From assembly GCF_019720895.1 (NCBI RefSeq), contig NZ_JAHKSH010000003.1, positions 372,001-436,000 of the forward strand: DNA of 64,000 nucleotides. Reading direction: 5' to 3'. The notes beneath the pieces were generated by a model, which saw nothing but the letters and a program-made list of their open reading frames with translations, ran no database searches and was not told the DNA's origin. Every line of letters begins with the position of its first letter. Within the stretch, counting starts at the first letter, position 1. Source of the DNA: Microbacterium salitolerans. Lineage in GTDB: Bacteria > Actinomycetota > Actinomycetes > Actinomycetales > Microbacteriaceae. The position numbers and the translations under genes were made by a program. Positions 33,789 through 42,739 of this stretch are shown here, in pieces.

Positions 33789-34739
33789 ATGGCCAGTCAG
33801 GACTGGTTCGACAAGGACTTCTACAAGATCCTGGGCGTCTCGAAGGACGTTGGCGACGCCGAGCTGAAGAAGGTCTATCGCAAGCTCGCCCGCAAGTACC
33901 ACCCCGACTCCAACCCGGGTGACGACGCGGCCGAGTCGAAGTTCAAAGACGTGAGCGAGGCGTACTCGGTCCTCTCCGACGCCGAGCAGCGCAAGGAGTA
34001 CGACGAGCTGCGCGCAATGGGTGGCGGGGCCCGCTTCACGGCGGGCGGATCCGGTACCGGAGGCTTCGAGGACGTCTTCAGCCGCTTCTCGCGCGGCGGC
34101 GGAGGATCCCCCGACTTCGATGACATCTTCTCGATGTTCAACGGATCCCCGGGGGGCGCGTCCGGTCGCGGCGGATTCCCCGCCGGCTTCGGCGGACCGC
34201 AGAAGGGGCAGGATGTCCGCGCCCGCACGACGATCGACTTCCTCACCGCGGCGAAGGGCGACACGATCACGCTGCGCGGAGAAGACGGCAAGCCCTTCAA
34301 GGTGAAGGTGCCGGCCGGCGTCGCGGACGGGCAGAAGATCCGACTGCGTGGTCGGGGGCGCCCGTCGCCGAACGGCGGCGCGAACGGCGACATCGTGGTC
34401 GAGGTCACGGTGCGCCCGCACCGCGTGTTCTCGCGCGACGGTCGCAACCTGCGCCTCACGGTCCCCGTCACGTTCACGGAGGCGGTGCTCGGGACGACGA
34501 TCGAGGTGCCGACCCTCGACGAGGACGCGGTGAAGCTGCGCGTCGCACCCGGGACTCCGTCGGGCCGCGTGCTGCGCGTGAAGGGGCGGGGCATCACGAC
34601 CTCGAAGGGCACGGGCGACCTGCTCGCCGAGGTGCAGATCGCGGTCCCCGCGCACCTGTCCGACGAACAGCGCGAGGCGCTCGAGCGCTATCGCGACGTC
34701 GAGCCGGGCGACAACCCCCGCGCGGCGCTGTTCCGGTGA
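33789..34739 (+). CDS. dnaJ: DnaJ-type co-chaperone lacking the zinc finger
   Basis: A 316-residue J-protein started at the ATG at 33789 after AGAAGG. The J-domain has Y-K-I-L-G-V and the H-P-D motif at about residues 38-40; a Gly/Phe-rich linker follows (about 75-135, with repeated G-G-F and D-I-F-S-M-F), and then two beta C-terminal substrate domains from about 140. The four C-x-x-C-x-G-x-G repeats of classical DnaJ are absent and the protein is about 60 residues shorter, so it is of the CbpA-like (type II) class. It delivers clients to DnaK and stimulates its ATPase. Confidence 0.93.
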   Translation: MASQDWFDKDFYKILGVSKDVGDAELKKVYRKLARKYHPDSNPGDDAAESKFKDVSEAYSVLSDAEQRKEYDELRAMGGGARFTAGGSGTGGFEDVFSRFSRGGGGSPDFDDIFSMFNGSPGGASGRGGFPAGFGGPQKGQDVRARTTIDFLTAAKGDTITLRGEDGKPFKVKVPAGVADGQKIRLRGRGRPSPNGGANGDIVVEVTVRPHRVFSRDGRNLRLTVPVTFTEAVLGTTIEVPTLDEDAVKLRVAPGTPSGRVLRVKGRGITTSKGTGDLLAEVQIAVPAHLSDEQREALERYRDVEPGDNPRAALFR

Positions 34740-34743
34740 TCCC

Positions 34744-34798
34744 CGTGTCCCACGACACGCCGTCTCCCCGCGGGGATGACGGCGTGTCGTGGGACACG
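34744..34798. repeat. palindrome family C, copy C1
   Basis: Perfect 21-base arms (34744-34764 and 34778-34798) around a 13-base loop that is itself self-complementary. Starts four bases after the dnaJ stop and lies before hspR on the same strand. Arms are nearly identical to those of C2 (37611) and C3 (43842). Confidence 0.9.
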
Positions 34799-34888
34799 AA
34801 ACAGGCCGGGTCCCGAAACCCGCCGACATCGGTCCGCGGTGACGGCGCGGTATGCGACATGGTGAGATGACGACCCAGGACGTGTGAG

Positions 34889-35320
34889 ATGCAGCTGCCA
34901 GAAGGCGTGAGCGAGACCGACCCGATCTTCCCGATCGCGGCGGCCAGCGAGCTCGCCGCCATGCATCCGCAGACTCTGCGTCAGTACGACCGCATCGGCC
35001 TCGTCGTGCCGGGACGCACACGCGGCGGATCCCGTCGCTACTCTGCGCGCAACATCGCGCAGCTGCGGGAGGTCGCGCGCCTGTCGAGCGAGGGCGTGCC
35101 GCTCGCCGTGATCCAGCGCATGCTCGACCTCGAGAACGAGGTGCAGGCGCTTCGCGGCGAAGTGCGCGCGCTGCACGACGAGCTCCGCGAGGAGCGCGAG
35201 ACCCGCCCCGGCGCCCGCATCTTCGCGACCAACGCGCGGGGAGGCGTCGTGACCCTCACGGGCACGACCCGCGTGCGCCGCCAGACCGACGTCGTGCTCT
35301 GGCACCCGCCCCGCGGCTGA
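34889..35320 (+). CDS. hspR: heat-shock repressor HspR (MerR family)
   Basis: A 143-residue regulator. The MerR-type winged helix reads P-I-A-A-A-S-E-L-A-A-M-H-P-Q-T-L-R-Q-Y-D-R-I-G-L near residues 16-40 with R-R-Y-S-A-R-N-I; a coiled coil follows (L-E-N-E-V-Q-A-L-R-G-E-V). It binds HAIR sites, two of which flank the dnaK promoter, and is known in Streptomyces and mycobacteria to use DnaK as co-repressor. Separated from dnaJ by palindrome C1 in a 149-base gap, so it may also have its own promoter. Confidence 0.94.
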   Translation: MQLPEGVSETDPIFPIAAASELAAMHPQTLRQYDRIGLVVPGRTRGGSRRYSARNIAQLREVARLSSEGVPLAVIQRMLDLENEVQALRGEVRALHDELREERETRPGARIFATNARGGVVTLTGTTRVRRQTDVVLWHPPRG

Positions 35321-35348
35321 CGGGGATCCCGCCCGCCGGGGTGACAGA

Positions 35349-35378
35349 GCGCGGCGGCCAGCATATGTCCCGCCGCGC
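35349..35378 (+). terminator. hairpin after hspR
   Basis: A perfect 9-base GC stem (GCGCGGCGG/CCGCCGCGC) with a 12-base AT-richer loop, 28 bases after hspR. It likely ends the heat-shock operon before glgX. Confidence 0.6.
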
Positions 35379-35458
35379 CACCGGCACCCAGGTGACGGAT
35401 GGAAGAAGTTCGGCGCCGTCGTGCGTCTGCGGTCATCTGAGCGGGGCATGATGTGCGC

Positions 35459-37609
35459 ATGAGCCCGCATCAGTGGAGTCACAAGGGGGAGCGCACGGCT
35501 GTCTGGCCGGGGCGCAACTGGCCGCTCGGCGCGACGTGGGCTCCGGAGTCGACGAACTTCGCCGTCTCCGCGCCTGACGCGACGGGCGTGTGGGTGTGCC
35601 TGTTCGACGACGACGGATCCGAGACCCGCTACCCACTCAGCGAGCAGGACCTCGGCATCTGGCACGGCGCCCTCCCGGGGCTCGCGCCCGGGCAGCTGTA
35701 CGGCTTCCGTGCCGACGGGCCGTGGGATCCGCAGAACGGCTTCCGGTTCAATCCCCACAAGCTGCTGCTGGATCCGTTCGCACGCGCGACAGCCGGCGAC
35801 ATCACGCCGGAGCAGCCGCTGTACGCGAACGAGTGGGGGGATCCGTCGGCGAGGAACGACGAGGACTCCGCTCCGTTCACGGCGCGGAGCGTCCTCGTGG
35901 ATCCGGCATATGACTGGCAGGGCGACGAGCAGCCGAAGACCGCGTGGCGTGACACCGTCATCTACGAGCTGCATGTCAAGGGCTTCACGAAGCTGCACGA
36001 TCAGGTGCCGGAGGAGCTGCGGGGCACGTACTCGGGGCTCGCGCACCCGCACGTCATCGACTACCTGAAGGATCTCGGGGTGACGGCCGTCGAGCTGCTG
36101 CCGACGCAGCAGTTCTTCAGTGAGCCGGCCCTCACCGAGCGCGGCGCGGTCAACTACTGGGGGTACAACACAGCGGGGTTCTTCTCGCCGCACAACGCGT
36201 ACTCGTCGCGCGGGGATCGCGGCGGCCAGGTCGGCGAGTTCCGCGACATGGTGCGGGCGTACCACGCGGCCGGGCTCGAGGTGATCCTCGACGTCGTCTA
36301 CAACCACACGGCGGAGGGCGGGCCGGAGGGGCCGACGCTCTCGTTCCGCGGACTCGACGACCGCGGCTGGTACAAGCGGATCATCCCGCACGGGGACGAT
36401 GCGTTCGATGACAGCTACTGGGATGTGACCGGCTGCGGCAACACCGTCGCGGCGAGCGAGCCGATGACGCTGCGGCTCATCATGGACTCCCTCCGCTACT
36501 GGGTGACCGAGATGCACGTCGACGGCTTCCGCTTCGACCTCACGAGCGCGCTCACCCGCACCGGCTACGACATCGACATGGCGTGCGCGTTCCTGACGGC
36601 CGTCGATCAGGATCCCGTCCTGCGCCATGTGAAGCTCATCGCCGAGCCGTGGGATGTGTCGATGGACGGCTACCTCGTGGGCCAGATGCCGGCGCCCTGG
36701 GTGGAGTGGAACGACCAGTATCGCGGCACCATGCGGGACTTCTGGCGCGGATCCGGCGACATCCGCAACCTCGCCACGCGGCTCGCGGGATCCTCGGATC
36801 TGTACGAGGACGACGGGCGCTGGGCGTTCGCGGGGGTGAACTTCATCACGGCGCACGACGGGTTCACCGTGCGCGACCTGGTGAGCTACGCGCACAAGCA
36901 CAACGAGGCGAACGGCGAGGACAACCGCGACGGCACGGACGACAACCGCTCGGCGAACTACGGCGTCGAGGGCGAGACCGACGACGCCGACATCGTCGCG
37001 GTGCGCCGCCGTCAGGCCGCGAACCTCATGGCGACCCTGGCGCTGTCGAACGGCGTGCCGATGATCACGGCGGGAGACGAGCGCGGGCGCACGCAGGGCG
37101 GCAACAACAATCCGTACTGCCAGGACAACGAGGTGAGCTGGATCGACTGGTCGGCCGACGACGCCTGGCTCGACGTCTACGAGTCGACGCGGCGCGCGCT
37201 GCAGCTGCGCCGCGACCATCCGGCGCTCCGGCAGCGGCACTGGTTCGAGGGATCCCCGACTTACTCGGGCGGCCCCGCCGATCTCGCCTGGCTGCACCCG
37301 GAGGGGCGGCGCATGGAGGACGCGGACTGGGCGGACGGCGCCGCTCGCACGATCGGCGTCTTCGTCTCGGGCGGCCCGCTGCGCGAGCCCGGCCCGCGCG
37401 GCGAGCAGGTCATCGACCGGTCGTTCCTCATGTGGTTCACCGCCTCCGAAGAGGAGGTCGCGGTCGCCTCCGTCGACCCGGAGTTCATGGAGCACGGCGA
37501 GGTCGTGCTGTCGACGGATCCGCGCATCCCCCTCGGCGCCACCCTGCCCGCCGCGGAGGCGCAGACCCTCTCGCCCCGCAGCGTCGTCGTGATGCGGTCG
37601 ACGGAGTGA
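35459..37609 (+). CDS. glgX: glycogen debranching enzyme
   Basis: A 716-residue GH13 isoamylase-type enzyme that cleaves alpha-1,6 branches left after phosphorylase action. An N-terminal CBM48-like domain (about 15-110) precedes the barrel. Catalytic motifs are D-V-V-Y-N-H-T near 278-284, D-G-F-R-F-D-L with the nucleophile aspartate near 360, A-E-P-W-D with the acid near 397, and T-A-H-D near 463. The ATG at 35459 is preferred; a GTG six bases upstream is an alternative. glgP lies 6 kb away, so the two make a split glycogen-breakdown set. Confidence 0.93.
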   Translation: MSPHQWSHKGERTAVWPGRNWPLGATWAPESTNFAVSAPDATGVWVCLFDDDGSETRYPLSEQDLGIWHGALPGLAPGQLYGFRADGPWDPQNGFRFNPHKLLLDPFARATAGDITPEQPLYANEWGDPSARNDEDSAPFTARSVLVDPAYDWQGDEQPKTAWRDTVIYELHVKGFTKLHDQVPEELRGTYSGLAHPHVIDYLKDLGVTAVELLPTQQFFSEPALTERGAVNYWGYNTAGFFSPHNAYSSRGDRGGQVGEFRDMVRAYHAAGLEVILDVVYNHTAEGGPEGPTLSFRGLDDRGWYKRIIPHGDDAFDDSYWDVTGCGNTVAASEPMTLRLIMDSLRYWVTEMHVDGFRFDLTSALTRTGYDIDMACAFLTAVDQDPVLRHVKLIAEPWDVSMDGYLVGQMPAPWVEWNDQYRGTMRDFWRGSGDIRNLATRLAGSSDLYEDDGRWAFAGVNFITAHDGFTVRDLVSYAHKHNEANGEDNRDGTDDNRSANYGVEGETDDADIVAVRRRQAANLMATLALSNGVPMITAGDERGRTQGGNNNPYCQDNEVSWIDWSADDAWLDVYESTRRALQLRRDHPALRQRHWFEGSPTYSGGPADLAWLHPEGRRMEDADWADGAARTIGVFVSGGPLREPGPRGEQVIDRSFLMWFTASEEEVAVASVDPEFMEHGEVVLSTDPRIPLGATLPAAEAQTLSPRSVVVMRSTE

Positions 37610-37610
37610 C

Positions 37611-37665
37611 CGTGTCCCACGACACGCCGTCACGCGGAGCGGATGACGGCGTGTCGTGGGACATG
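37611..37665. repeat. palindrome family C, copy C2
   Basis: 21-base arms with one mismatch at the outer edge and a 13-base loop nearly identical to that of C3. It starts one base after the glgX stop and ends 20 bases before the stop of the convergent LacI gene, a good place for a bidirectional terminator. Confidence 0.9.
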
Positions 37666-37685
37666 CGGCGGAGGGGGCGGATTCT

Positions 37686-38690
37686 CTACGCGCGCGGGGC
37701 GACCGTGTCGCCCGGCACGAACTCGCACGGCAGCAGGCGCTGCGGCAGTGGGGAGTCGGGGTTCTCGATGCGGTCGATGACCGCGTCGACGCCCCACTCG
37801 CCGAGCTCGGTGCCCGGCGTGCGCATGAACGTGAGGCGCGGATCCGTCATGCCGGCCATGTAGGCCGAGGATCCCATCGAGATCACGCTGAGATCCTCGG
37901 GCACGCGCACCCCGTCTCGCGCGAGGGAGACGAGCAGTCCCGGGACCGCGTGCTCATTCATCGAGATGAGGGCGGTCGTCGTGGGCTGGTCGCGTCGGAA
38001 CCCCTGGCCGATCTCGCGCCCGAAACGCGGATCCTCCCCGCAGCTGAGCATCGTGACGGGGGCGCCGCTCGCGGTCGCCACCTCCCGGTAGGTGTCGCGC
38101 GCGCGCGAGACCGCGCCGTGGGAGAAGGCGTTGCCGTCGCCGGTCAGGAACGCGATGTCCTCGTGGCCGAGGTCGCGGAGATGGGCGTAGGCCTGGCGCA
38201 CCGAGGCGGGGAAGTCGACGTCGACGTAGGGGAGCGCGTCGGGGTGGCTCGTGCGCCCGATGAGCGCGAAGGGGACATCGCGGTCGAGGAGCGCGGCGAC
38301 GCGTGGATCCTCGAGCTGCACCTCCATGAGCAGGGCCGCGTCGATCAGCCCCGTGCCGGCGAGCACGGAGACCTGGTCGGTGTCGTCGCCGATGGGCCAC
38401 ATCACGAGGTCGTGGCCGCGCTCGCGTGCGCGCCGCGACGCGCTCGTGAAGAACGACACGGCCGTGGGCGACAGCGGCCGCTCGACCGCCGGGTACAGCA
38501 TCGCGATGATGCCCGTGCGGCCGCGGGCGAGCGCGGCGCCGACGGGGTTGCGCGAGAATCCCAGATCGCGCATCGCGTCCTGCACGCGCTGCCGAGTCGC
38601 ATCCGTCACGCGCTTCGTGCCGTTGACGACGAACGAGACCGTCGCGATCGAGACCTCGGCCCGTTCGGCCACCTCTCGCATCGTCGCCAT
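37686..38690 (-). CDS. LacI-family transcriptional regulator
   Basis: A 334-residue repressor. Residues 3-25 form the helix-turn-helix (M-R-E-V-A-E-R-A-E-V-S-I-A-T-V-S, then V-N-G), with the minor-groove hinge A-M-R-D-L-G-F near 39-45, followed by a sugar-binding domain like periplasmic binding proteins. The ATG at 38690 follows GAAGGGA. It is divergent from the sugar ABC operon and a TTAAGC-GCTTAA palindrome of LacI type lies in between. Confidence 0.92.
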   Translation of the reverse strand: MATMREVAERAEVSIATVSFVVNGTKRVTDATRQRVQDAMRDLGFSRNPVGAALARGRTGIIAMLYPAVERPLSPTAVSFFTSASRRARERGHDLVMWPIGDDTDQVSVLAGTGLIDAALLMEVQLEDPRVAALLDRDVPFALIGRTSHPDALPYVDVDFPASVRQAYAHLRDLGHEDIAFLTGDGNAFSHGAVSRARDTYREVATASGAPVTMLSCGEDPRFGREIGQGFRRDQPTTTALISMNEHAVPGLLVSLARDGVRVPEDLSVISMGSSAYMAGMTDPRLTFMRTPGTELGEWGVDAVIDRIENPDSPLPQRLLPCEFVPGDTVAPRA

Positions 38691-38728
38691 GATGTCCCTT
38701 CGTCGTCGCCGTGTCCGGCCGAAACATG

Positions 38729-38782
38729 TTGACACGCGCCGGGGACTGTGTCAGTCTCGGCAATCACAGTTTAAGCGCTTAA
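38729..38782 (+). promoter_or_regulatory. promoter and LacI-type operator of the sugar ABC operon
   Basis: TTGACA (38729-38734), 17 bases and CAGTCT (38752-38757) form a promoter with a weak -10. The perfect 12-base palindrome TTAAGC-GCTTAA (38771-38782) lies just downstream near the expected start, where a LacI repressor would block transcription. Its central C-G step is typical of LacI-family operators. Confidence 0.75.
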
Positions 38783-38849
38783 CCGCACTGATGGCGCGCC
38801 TCGGCACCGCGAGTCGCGCAGACCCGGCATGAATACAAAGGAGTCACTC

Positions 38850-40067
38850 ATGCGCAGAAGCAGGATCCTCATCGCGACGGCCGCGGTCGCCGTCGTCCCC
38901 CTCGCGCTGTCGGCCTGCGGGCAGGGCGGCGGAGCCAGCGAGGGCGGCGGCGACGGCACGCTCACCGTCCTCGACTACTACAACAACGAGCCAGACAAGA
39001 CGCTCATGCAGGAGGCGCTCGACACGTGCGCCGCCGAGGTCGGCGTCGAGCTCGAGCGCGAGACGGTGCCGGGCGCCGACCTCATCCAGACCGTGCTGCA
39101 GCGCTCGTCGTCGCGCACCCTGCCCGACGTCCTCATGCTGGACAACCCCGACGTGCAGGAGATCGCCGCGACGGGCGGGCTCGCACCGCTGAGCGACTTC
39201 GACGTCGACACCTCGGGCTTCACCCAGGGCATCCTCGACGCCGCGACGTACGACGGCGAGGTCTACGGGCTCGGTCCGGCGGTCAACACGCTCGGTCTGT
39301 TCTACGACGTCGAGGCGCTCGAGGAGGCGGGCATCGAGCCGCCGAAGACGTGGGACGAGCTGAAGGAGGCCGCCGCCGCGCTGACGGAGGGCGACCGCTA
39401 CGGCGTCGCGTTCTCGGCGATCGCGAACTACGAGGGCAGCTGGCAGTTCCTGCCGTTCATGTGGACGAACGGCGGCGACGAGACCGACCTCACGAGCCCC
39501 GAGGTCGCCGAGGCGCTGCAGCTCTGGGTCGACCTCGTCGACAGCGGATCCGCGTCGCCGAGCGTCGTCAACTGGAAGCAGGGCGACGTGAAGGACCAGT
39601 TCGCGGCCGGCAAGGCCGCCATGATGATCAACGGTCCGTGGCAGATCCCGGCCCTCGCCGAGACGGACGTCGAGTGGGAGTCGGTGCAGGTCCCGGTGAA
39701 CGAAGCGGGTCAGACCCCCGTCGCGCCGCTCGGCGGCGAGGTGTGGACGGTGCCCGAGACGGGCGACGAGGCGACGAAGGCGGTCGCGGCGGAGTTCGTC
39801 GAGTGCATGTCGAGCCCGGAGATCGAGATGTCGGTCGCCGAGAGCCGGTACCTCGTGCCGACCCGCACCGACCTCATCGACGAGTACGTCGAGATGGTGC
39901 CCGAGATGGGCGCCTTCGCGGAGCAGGTCAAGAACGCCCGCTCGCGCACCGGCCAGCTCGGCGAGGAGTGGCCGGAGGCCGCGACCGTGATCTACGACGC
40001 GATCCAGCTCGCGATCACCGGCGAGGCGTCCGCCGCCGACGCCTTCGAGCAGGCGTCCCAGGGCTGA
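38850..40067 (+). CDS. sugar ABC transporter substrate-binding lipoprotein
   Basis: A 405-residue family-1 solute-binding protein. The ATG at 38850 follows AAAGGAG; lipobox A-L-S-A-C ends at cysteine 23. Features such as D-V-L-M-L-D-N-P-D, P-K-T-W-D-E-L-K-E-A-A and A-A-M-M-I-N-G-P-W are typical of maltose/disaccharide-binding proteins. It feeds the two permeases that follow. No ATPase is encoded in the operon, so a shared MsiK-type ATPase from elsewhere is likely, as in other actinobacteria. Confidence 0.92.
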   Translation: MRRSRILIATAAVAVVPLALSACGQGGGASEGGGDGTLTVLDYYNNEPDKTLMQEALDTCAAEVGVELERETVPGADLIQTVLQRSSSRTLPDVLMLDNPDVQEIAATGGLAPLSDFDVDTSGFTQGILDAATYDGEVYGLGPAVNTLGLFYDVEALEEAGIEPPKTWDELKEAAAALTEGDRYGVAFSAIANYEGSWQFLPFMWTNGGDETDLTSPEVAEALQLWVDLVDSGSASPSVVNWKQGDVKDQFAAGKAAMMINGPWQIPALAETDVEWESVQVPVNEAGQTPVAPLGGEVWTVPETGDEATKAVAAEFVECMSSPEIEMSVAESRYLVPTRTDLIDEYVEMVPEMGAFAEQVKNARSRTGQLGEEWPEAATVIYDAIQLAITGEASAADAFEQASQG

Positions 40068-40076
40068 ACCGATCTC

Positions 40077-40101
40077 GCGGCCCGGCCACGGGCCGGGCCG
40101 C
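40077..40101 (+). terminator. intercistronic hairpin after the sugar-binding protein gene
   Basis: A perfect 11-base stem GCGGCCCGGCC/GGCCGGGCCGC with a three-base loop, nine bases after the stop and 17 before the permease start. Likely sets a higher level of binding protein than of permease. Confidence 0.65.
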
Positions 40102-40117
40102 GATGGAAGGAGGCGAT

Positions 40118-41038
40118 ATGACCTCGGCTGCGATCGCGCCCCCCGCGCGGCGGCGGCGCCGGCGGTGGCGCGAAGACCTCGTCAAGGCGCTCTTCGTGAT
40201 CCCTGCGGGCGTCTACATCCTGTTCTACTTCGGATATCCCATCGTCAAGAACCTGACGATGAGCTTCCAGGAGTACACGACCAAGACCTTCTTCACGGGC
40301 GAGGCGCCGTGGGTCGGCCTGCAGAACTACATCACGGCGATCTCGAGCAACCTGTTCTGGCCGTCGATGGCCAACACGATGCTGTTCACGATCGGATCCC
40401 TCGCGGGACAGTTCGTGATCGGTCTCGCACTCGCGCTGTTCTTCCAGAAGCGCTTCCCGCTCAGCACCATCATGCGGGCGCTCCTGCTGCTGCCCTGGCT
40501 GCTGCCGCTCATCGTCGCCAGCGCGACGTGGCGGTCGATCCTCGACCAGGACAGCGGGATCCTCAACCAGTTCCTCACGGCGATCGGCCTCGACGCCGTG
40601 CCCTGGCTCACGAGTCCTGATGTCGCCCTCCTGGCCGTCATCATCGTGAACATCTGGGTCGGGATCCCGTTCAACGTCACCCTGCTGTATGGCGGGCTGC
40701 AGGACATCCCCGGCGAGCTGTACGAGGCCGCGTCGCTCGACGGCGCCACCGGCTGGAAGTCGTTCTGGCACATCACGCTGCCGAACCTGCGCCCCGTGAT
40801 CGGTGTCACGCTCGTGCTCGGCGTCGTCTACACGCTCAAGGTGCTCGACGTGATCCTCGGACTGACGGGCGGAGGGCCCGCGAACGCCACGCAGACGATC
40901 GCGATCCGCTCCTATCAGACGTCCTTCGTCGACTTCGAGTTCGGCGTCGGCGCCGCCTTCAGCAACATCCTGATCCTGGTCTCGCTCGTGTTCGCGCTCA
41001 TCTACCTGCGCGGCACCCGCAAGGCCGTCGACGAGTGA
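40118..41038 (+). CDS. sugar ABC transporter permease (MalF-type)
   Basis: A 306-residue inner-membrane protein with six predicted helices. The ATPase-coupling EAA loop reads E-A-A-S-L-D-G-A-T-G-W-K-S-F-W-H-I-T-L-P. It starts at the ATG after GGAAGGAGG. Pairs with the next permease. Confidence 0.93.
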   Translation: MTSAAIAPPARRRRRRWREDLVKALFVIPAGVYILFYFGYPIVKNLTMSFQEYTTKTFFTGEAPWVGLQNYITAISSNLFWPSMANTMLFTIGSLAGQFVIGLALALFFQKRFPLSTIMRALLLLPWLLPLIVASATWRSILDQDSGILNQFLTAIGLDAVPWLTSPDVALLAVIIVNIWVGIPFNVTLLYGGLQDIPGELYEAASLDGATGWKSFWHITLPNLRPVIGVTLVLGVVYTLKVLDVILGLTGGGPANATQTIAIRSYQTSFVDFEFGVGAAFSNILILVSLVFALIYLRGTRKAVDE

Positions 41039-41048
41039 GGAGACGACG

Positions 41049-41912
41049 ATGACGACGACAGCACTCATCACCGTCGATGCGCGGGCGGCACGGCGCGCGC
41101 GGGGGCGCGGAAGCCGCACGATGATCCACACGGTTCTGGGGCTCCTGTTCCTCGCCGTGATGCTCTTCCCCGTGTACTGGATGGTCAACGCTTCGCTGCA
41201 GCCGTCCGGCAACACCCTTTCGGCCGCGCTCATCCCGCTCGAACCGAGCTTCGCCGGGTACGAGCGGGCGATCCAGGACCAGGGCGCCAACCTCGTCACG
41301 AGCATCATCGTGTCGCTCGGCGCCGTGGTCGTCAGCCTCGCGATCTCCGCGCCGGCCGCGTACGCGCTCGCCCAGTTCCGCTACCGGTGGATCAGCATCG
41401 CCCTGCTCGTGATCCTCATCGCGCAGATGATCCCCGGCATCGTGATCGCCAACGCGCTCTACGCCGCCTACAACGACATCGGGCTGCTCAACACGATGGG
41501 CGGGCTCATCCTCGCCGACGCGTCGCACTCGATCCCGTTCGCGATCCTCGTGCTGCGCGCCTTCATGATGAACGTGCATCCCTCGATCCTCGAGGCGGCG
41601 CGCGTCGACGGCGCAGGGCAGATCCGGGCGTTCTGGTCGATCGCCCTGCCCGTGTCGAAGAACGCGCTCATCACCGCAGGGCTGTTCGCGTTCCTGTTCG
41701 CCTGGAGCGACTTCCTGTTCGCCCTGACCCTCACCACCACCCCCGACATCCGACCCGTCACTCTCGGCATCTACCAGTACCTCGGCACGCAGGTGTCGAA
41801 CTGGAGCGCCGTCATGGCGACCGCCGTGCTCTCGTCGCTGCCCGCGATCCTGCTGCTGCTTCTGGCGCAGAAGTACATCTCGGCCGGAGCGATGGGCGGC
41901 GCTGTCAAATGA
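41049..41912 (+). CDS. sugar ABC transporter permease (MalG-type)
   Basis: A 287-residue permease with six helices. The EAA loop is E-A-A-R-V-D-G-A-G-Q-I-R-A-F-W-S-I-A-L-P, and F-A-W-S-D-F-L-F-A-L lies near the C-terminal part as in MalG-type subunits. Ten bases after its partner. Confidence 0.93.
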   Translation: MTTTALITVDARAARRARGRGSRTMIHTVLGLLFLAVMLFPVYWMVNASLQPSGNTLSAALIPLEPSFAGYERAIQDQGANLVTSIIVSLGAVVVSLAISAPAAYALAQFRYRWISIALLVILIAQMIPGIVIANALYAAYNDIGLLNTMGGLILADASHSIPFAILVLRAFMMNVHPSILEAARVDGAGQIRAFWSIALPVSKNALITAGLFAFLFAWSDFLFALTLTTTPDIRPVTLGIYQYLGTQVSNWSAVMATAVLSSLPAILLLLLAQKYISAGAMGGAVK

Positions 41913-41950
41913 CGGATCCGACGACACGACTCGAGCAGCGAAAGGCCACC

Positions 41951-42739
41951 ATGACCATCGAAACGAACCGCGACCAGCCCATCCGCGTCGTCGTGTGGGG
42001 CGAGAACCGCCACGAGCAGGAGCAGCAGGAGGTCCGCGACCTCTACCCCGAGGGGATGCACCAGACGATCCGCGAGGGCATCGAGGAGCATCTCGGCGAC
42101 CGCGTCGTCGCGTCGACCGTGACGCTCGACGATCCCGAGCACGGACTCACCGAGGAGGTGCTGCGGAACACCGACGTGCTCGTCTGGTGGGGTCACGCCG
42201 CGCACGGCGAGGTCGCCGACGAGGTCGTCGACCGCGTGCAGCGGCACGTGCTCGACGGCATGGGGCTGCTCGTGCTGCACTCCGGTCACTGGTCGAAGAT
42301 CTTCGGCCGCCTCATGGGCACCACCTGCACGCTGCGCTGGCGCTCGAAGGATGACCGCGAGGTCGTGTGGACGGTCGACCCGACCCATCCCATCGCGCAG
42401 GGCGTCCCGCACCCGTTCATCATCCCCGCGCAGGAGATGTACGGCGAGTTCTTCGACGTCCCCGCGCCCGACGAACTGGTGTTCCTGTCGACGTTCTCGG
42501 GCGGCGAGGTGTTCCGCAGCGGCATGACGTATCGGCGCGGCTTCGGGCGCATCTTCTACTTCAGCCCCGGCGACCAGGACTACCCCGTCTACCACCAGGC
42601 CGAGGTGCGCAAGGTGCTCGCGAACGGCGTCGAATGGGCGCGCACCGTGCGGCCCGAGCGCACGACGCCGACCCTCCTGCGCTACGACCGCGAGGACTTC
42701 TACAACGGTCACGGCTACGAGGGGGCGATGAGCAATTGA
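41951..42739 (+). CDS. ThuA domain-containing protein
   Basis: A 262-residue protein of the trehalose-utilisation ThuA family, which adopts a class I glutamine amidotransferase-like fold. The motif V-V-V-W-G-E-N-x-H-E near residue 14, W-W-G-H-A-A-H-G near 78, and L-V-L-H-S-G-H near 107 are conserved. In rhizobia ThuA works with the oxidoreductase ThuB in disaccharide (trehalose/sucrose) use through 3-keto intermediates. The same pairing occurs here with the next gene. An ATG at 41909 overlapping the permease stop is an alternative start. Confidence 0.88.
   Translation: MTIETNRDQPIRVVVWGENRHEQEQQEVRDLYPEGMHQTIREGIEEHLGDRVVASTVTLDDPEHGLTEEVLRNTDVLVWWGHAAHGEVADEVVDRVQRHVLDGMGLLVLHSGHWSKIFGRLMGTTCTLRWRSKDDREVVWTVDPTHPIAQGVPHPFIIPAQEMYGEFFDVPAPDELVFLSTFSGGEVFRSGMTYRRGFGRIFYFSPGDQDYPVYHQAEVRKVLANGVEWARTVRPERTTPTLLRYDREDFYNGHGYEGAMSN

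Noticed and set aside
34688-37633. A 981-codon open frame on the minus strand opposite dnaJ, hspR and glgX
   Set aside because: It is antisense to three genes with intact catalytic motifs and shows only low-complexity translation.
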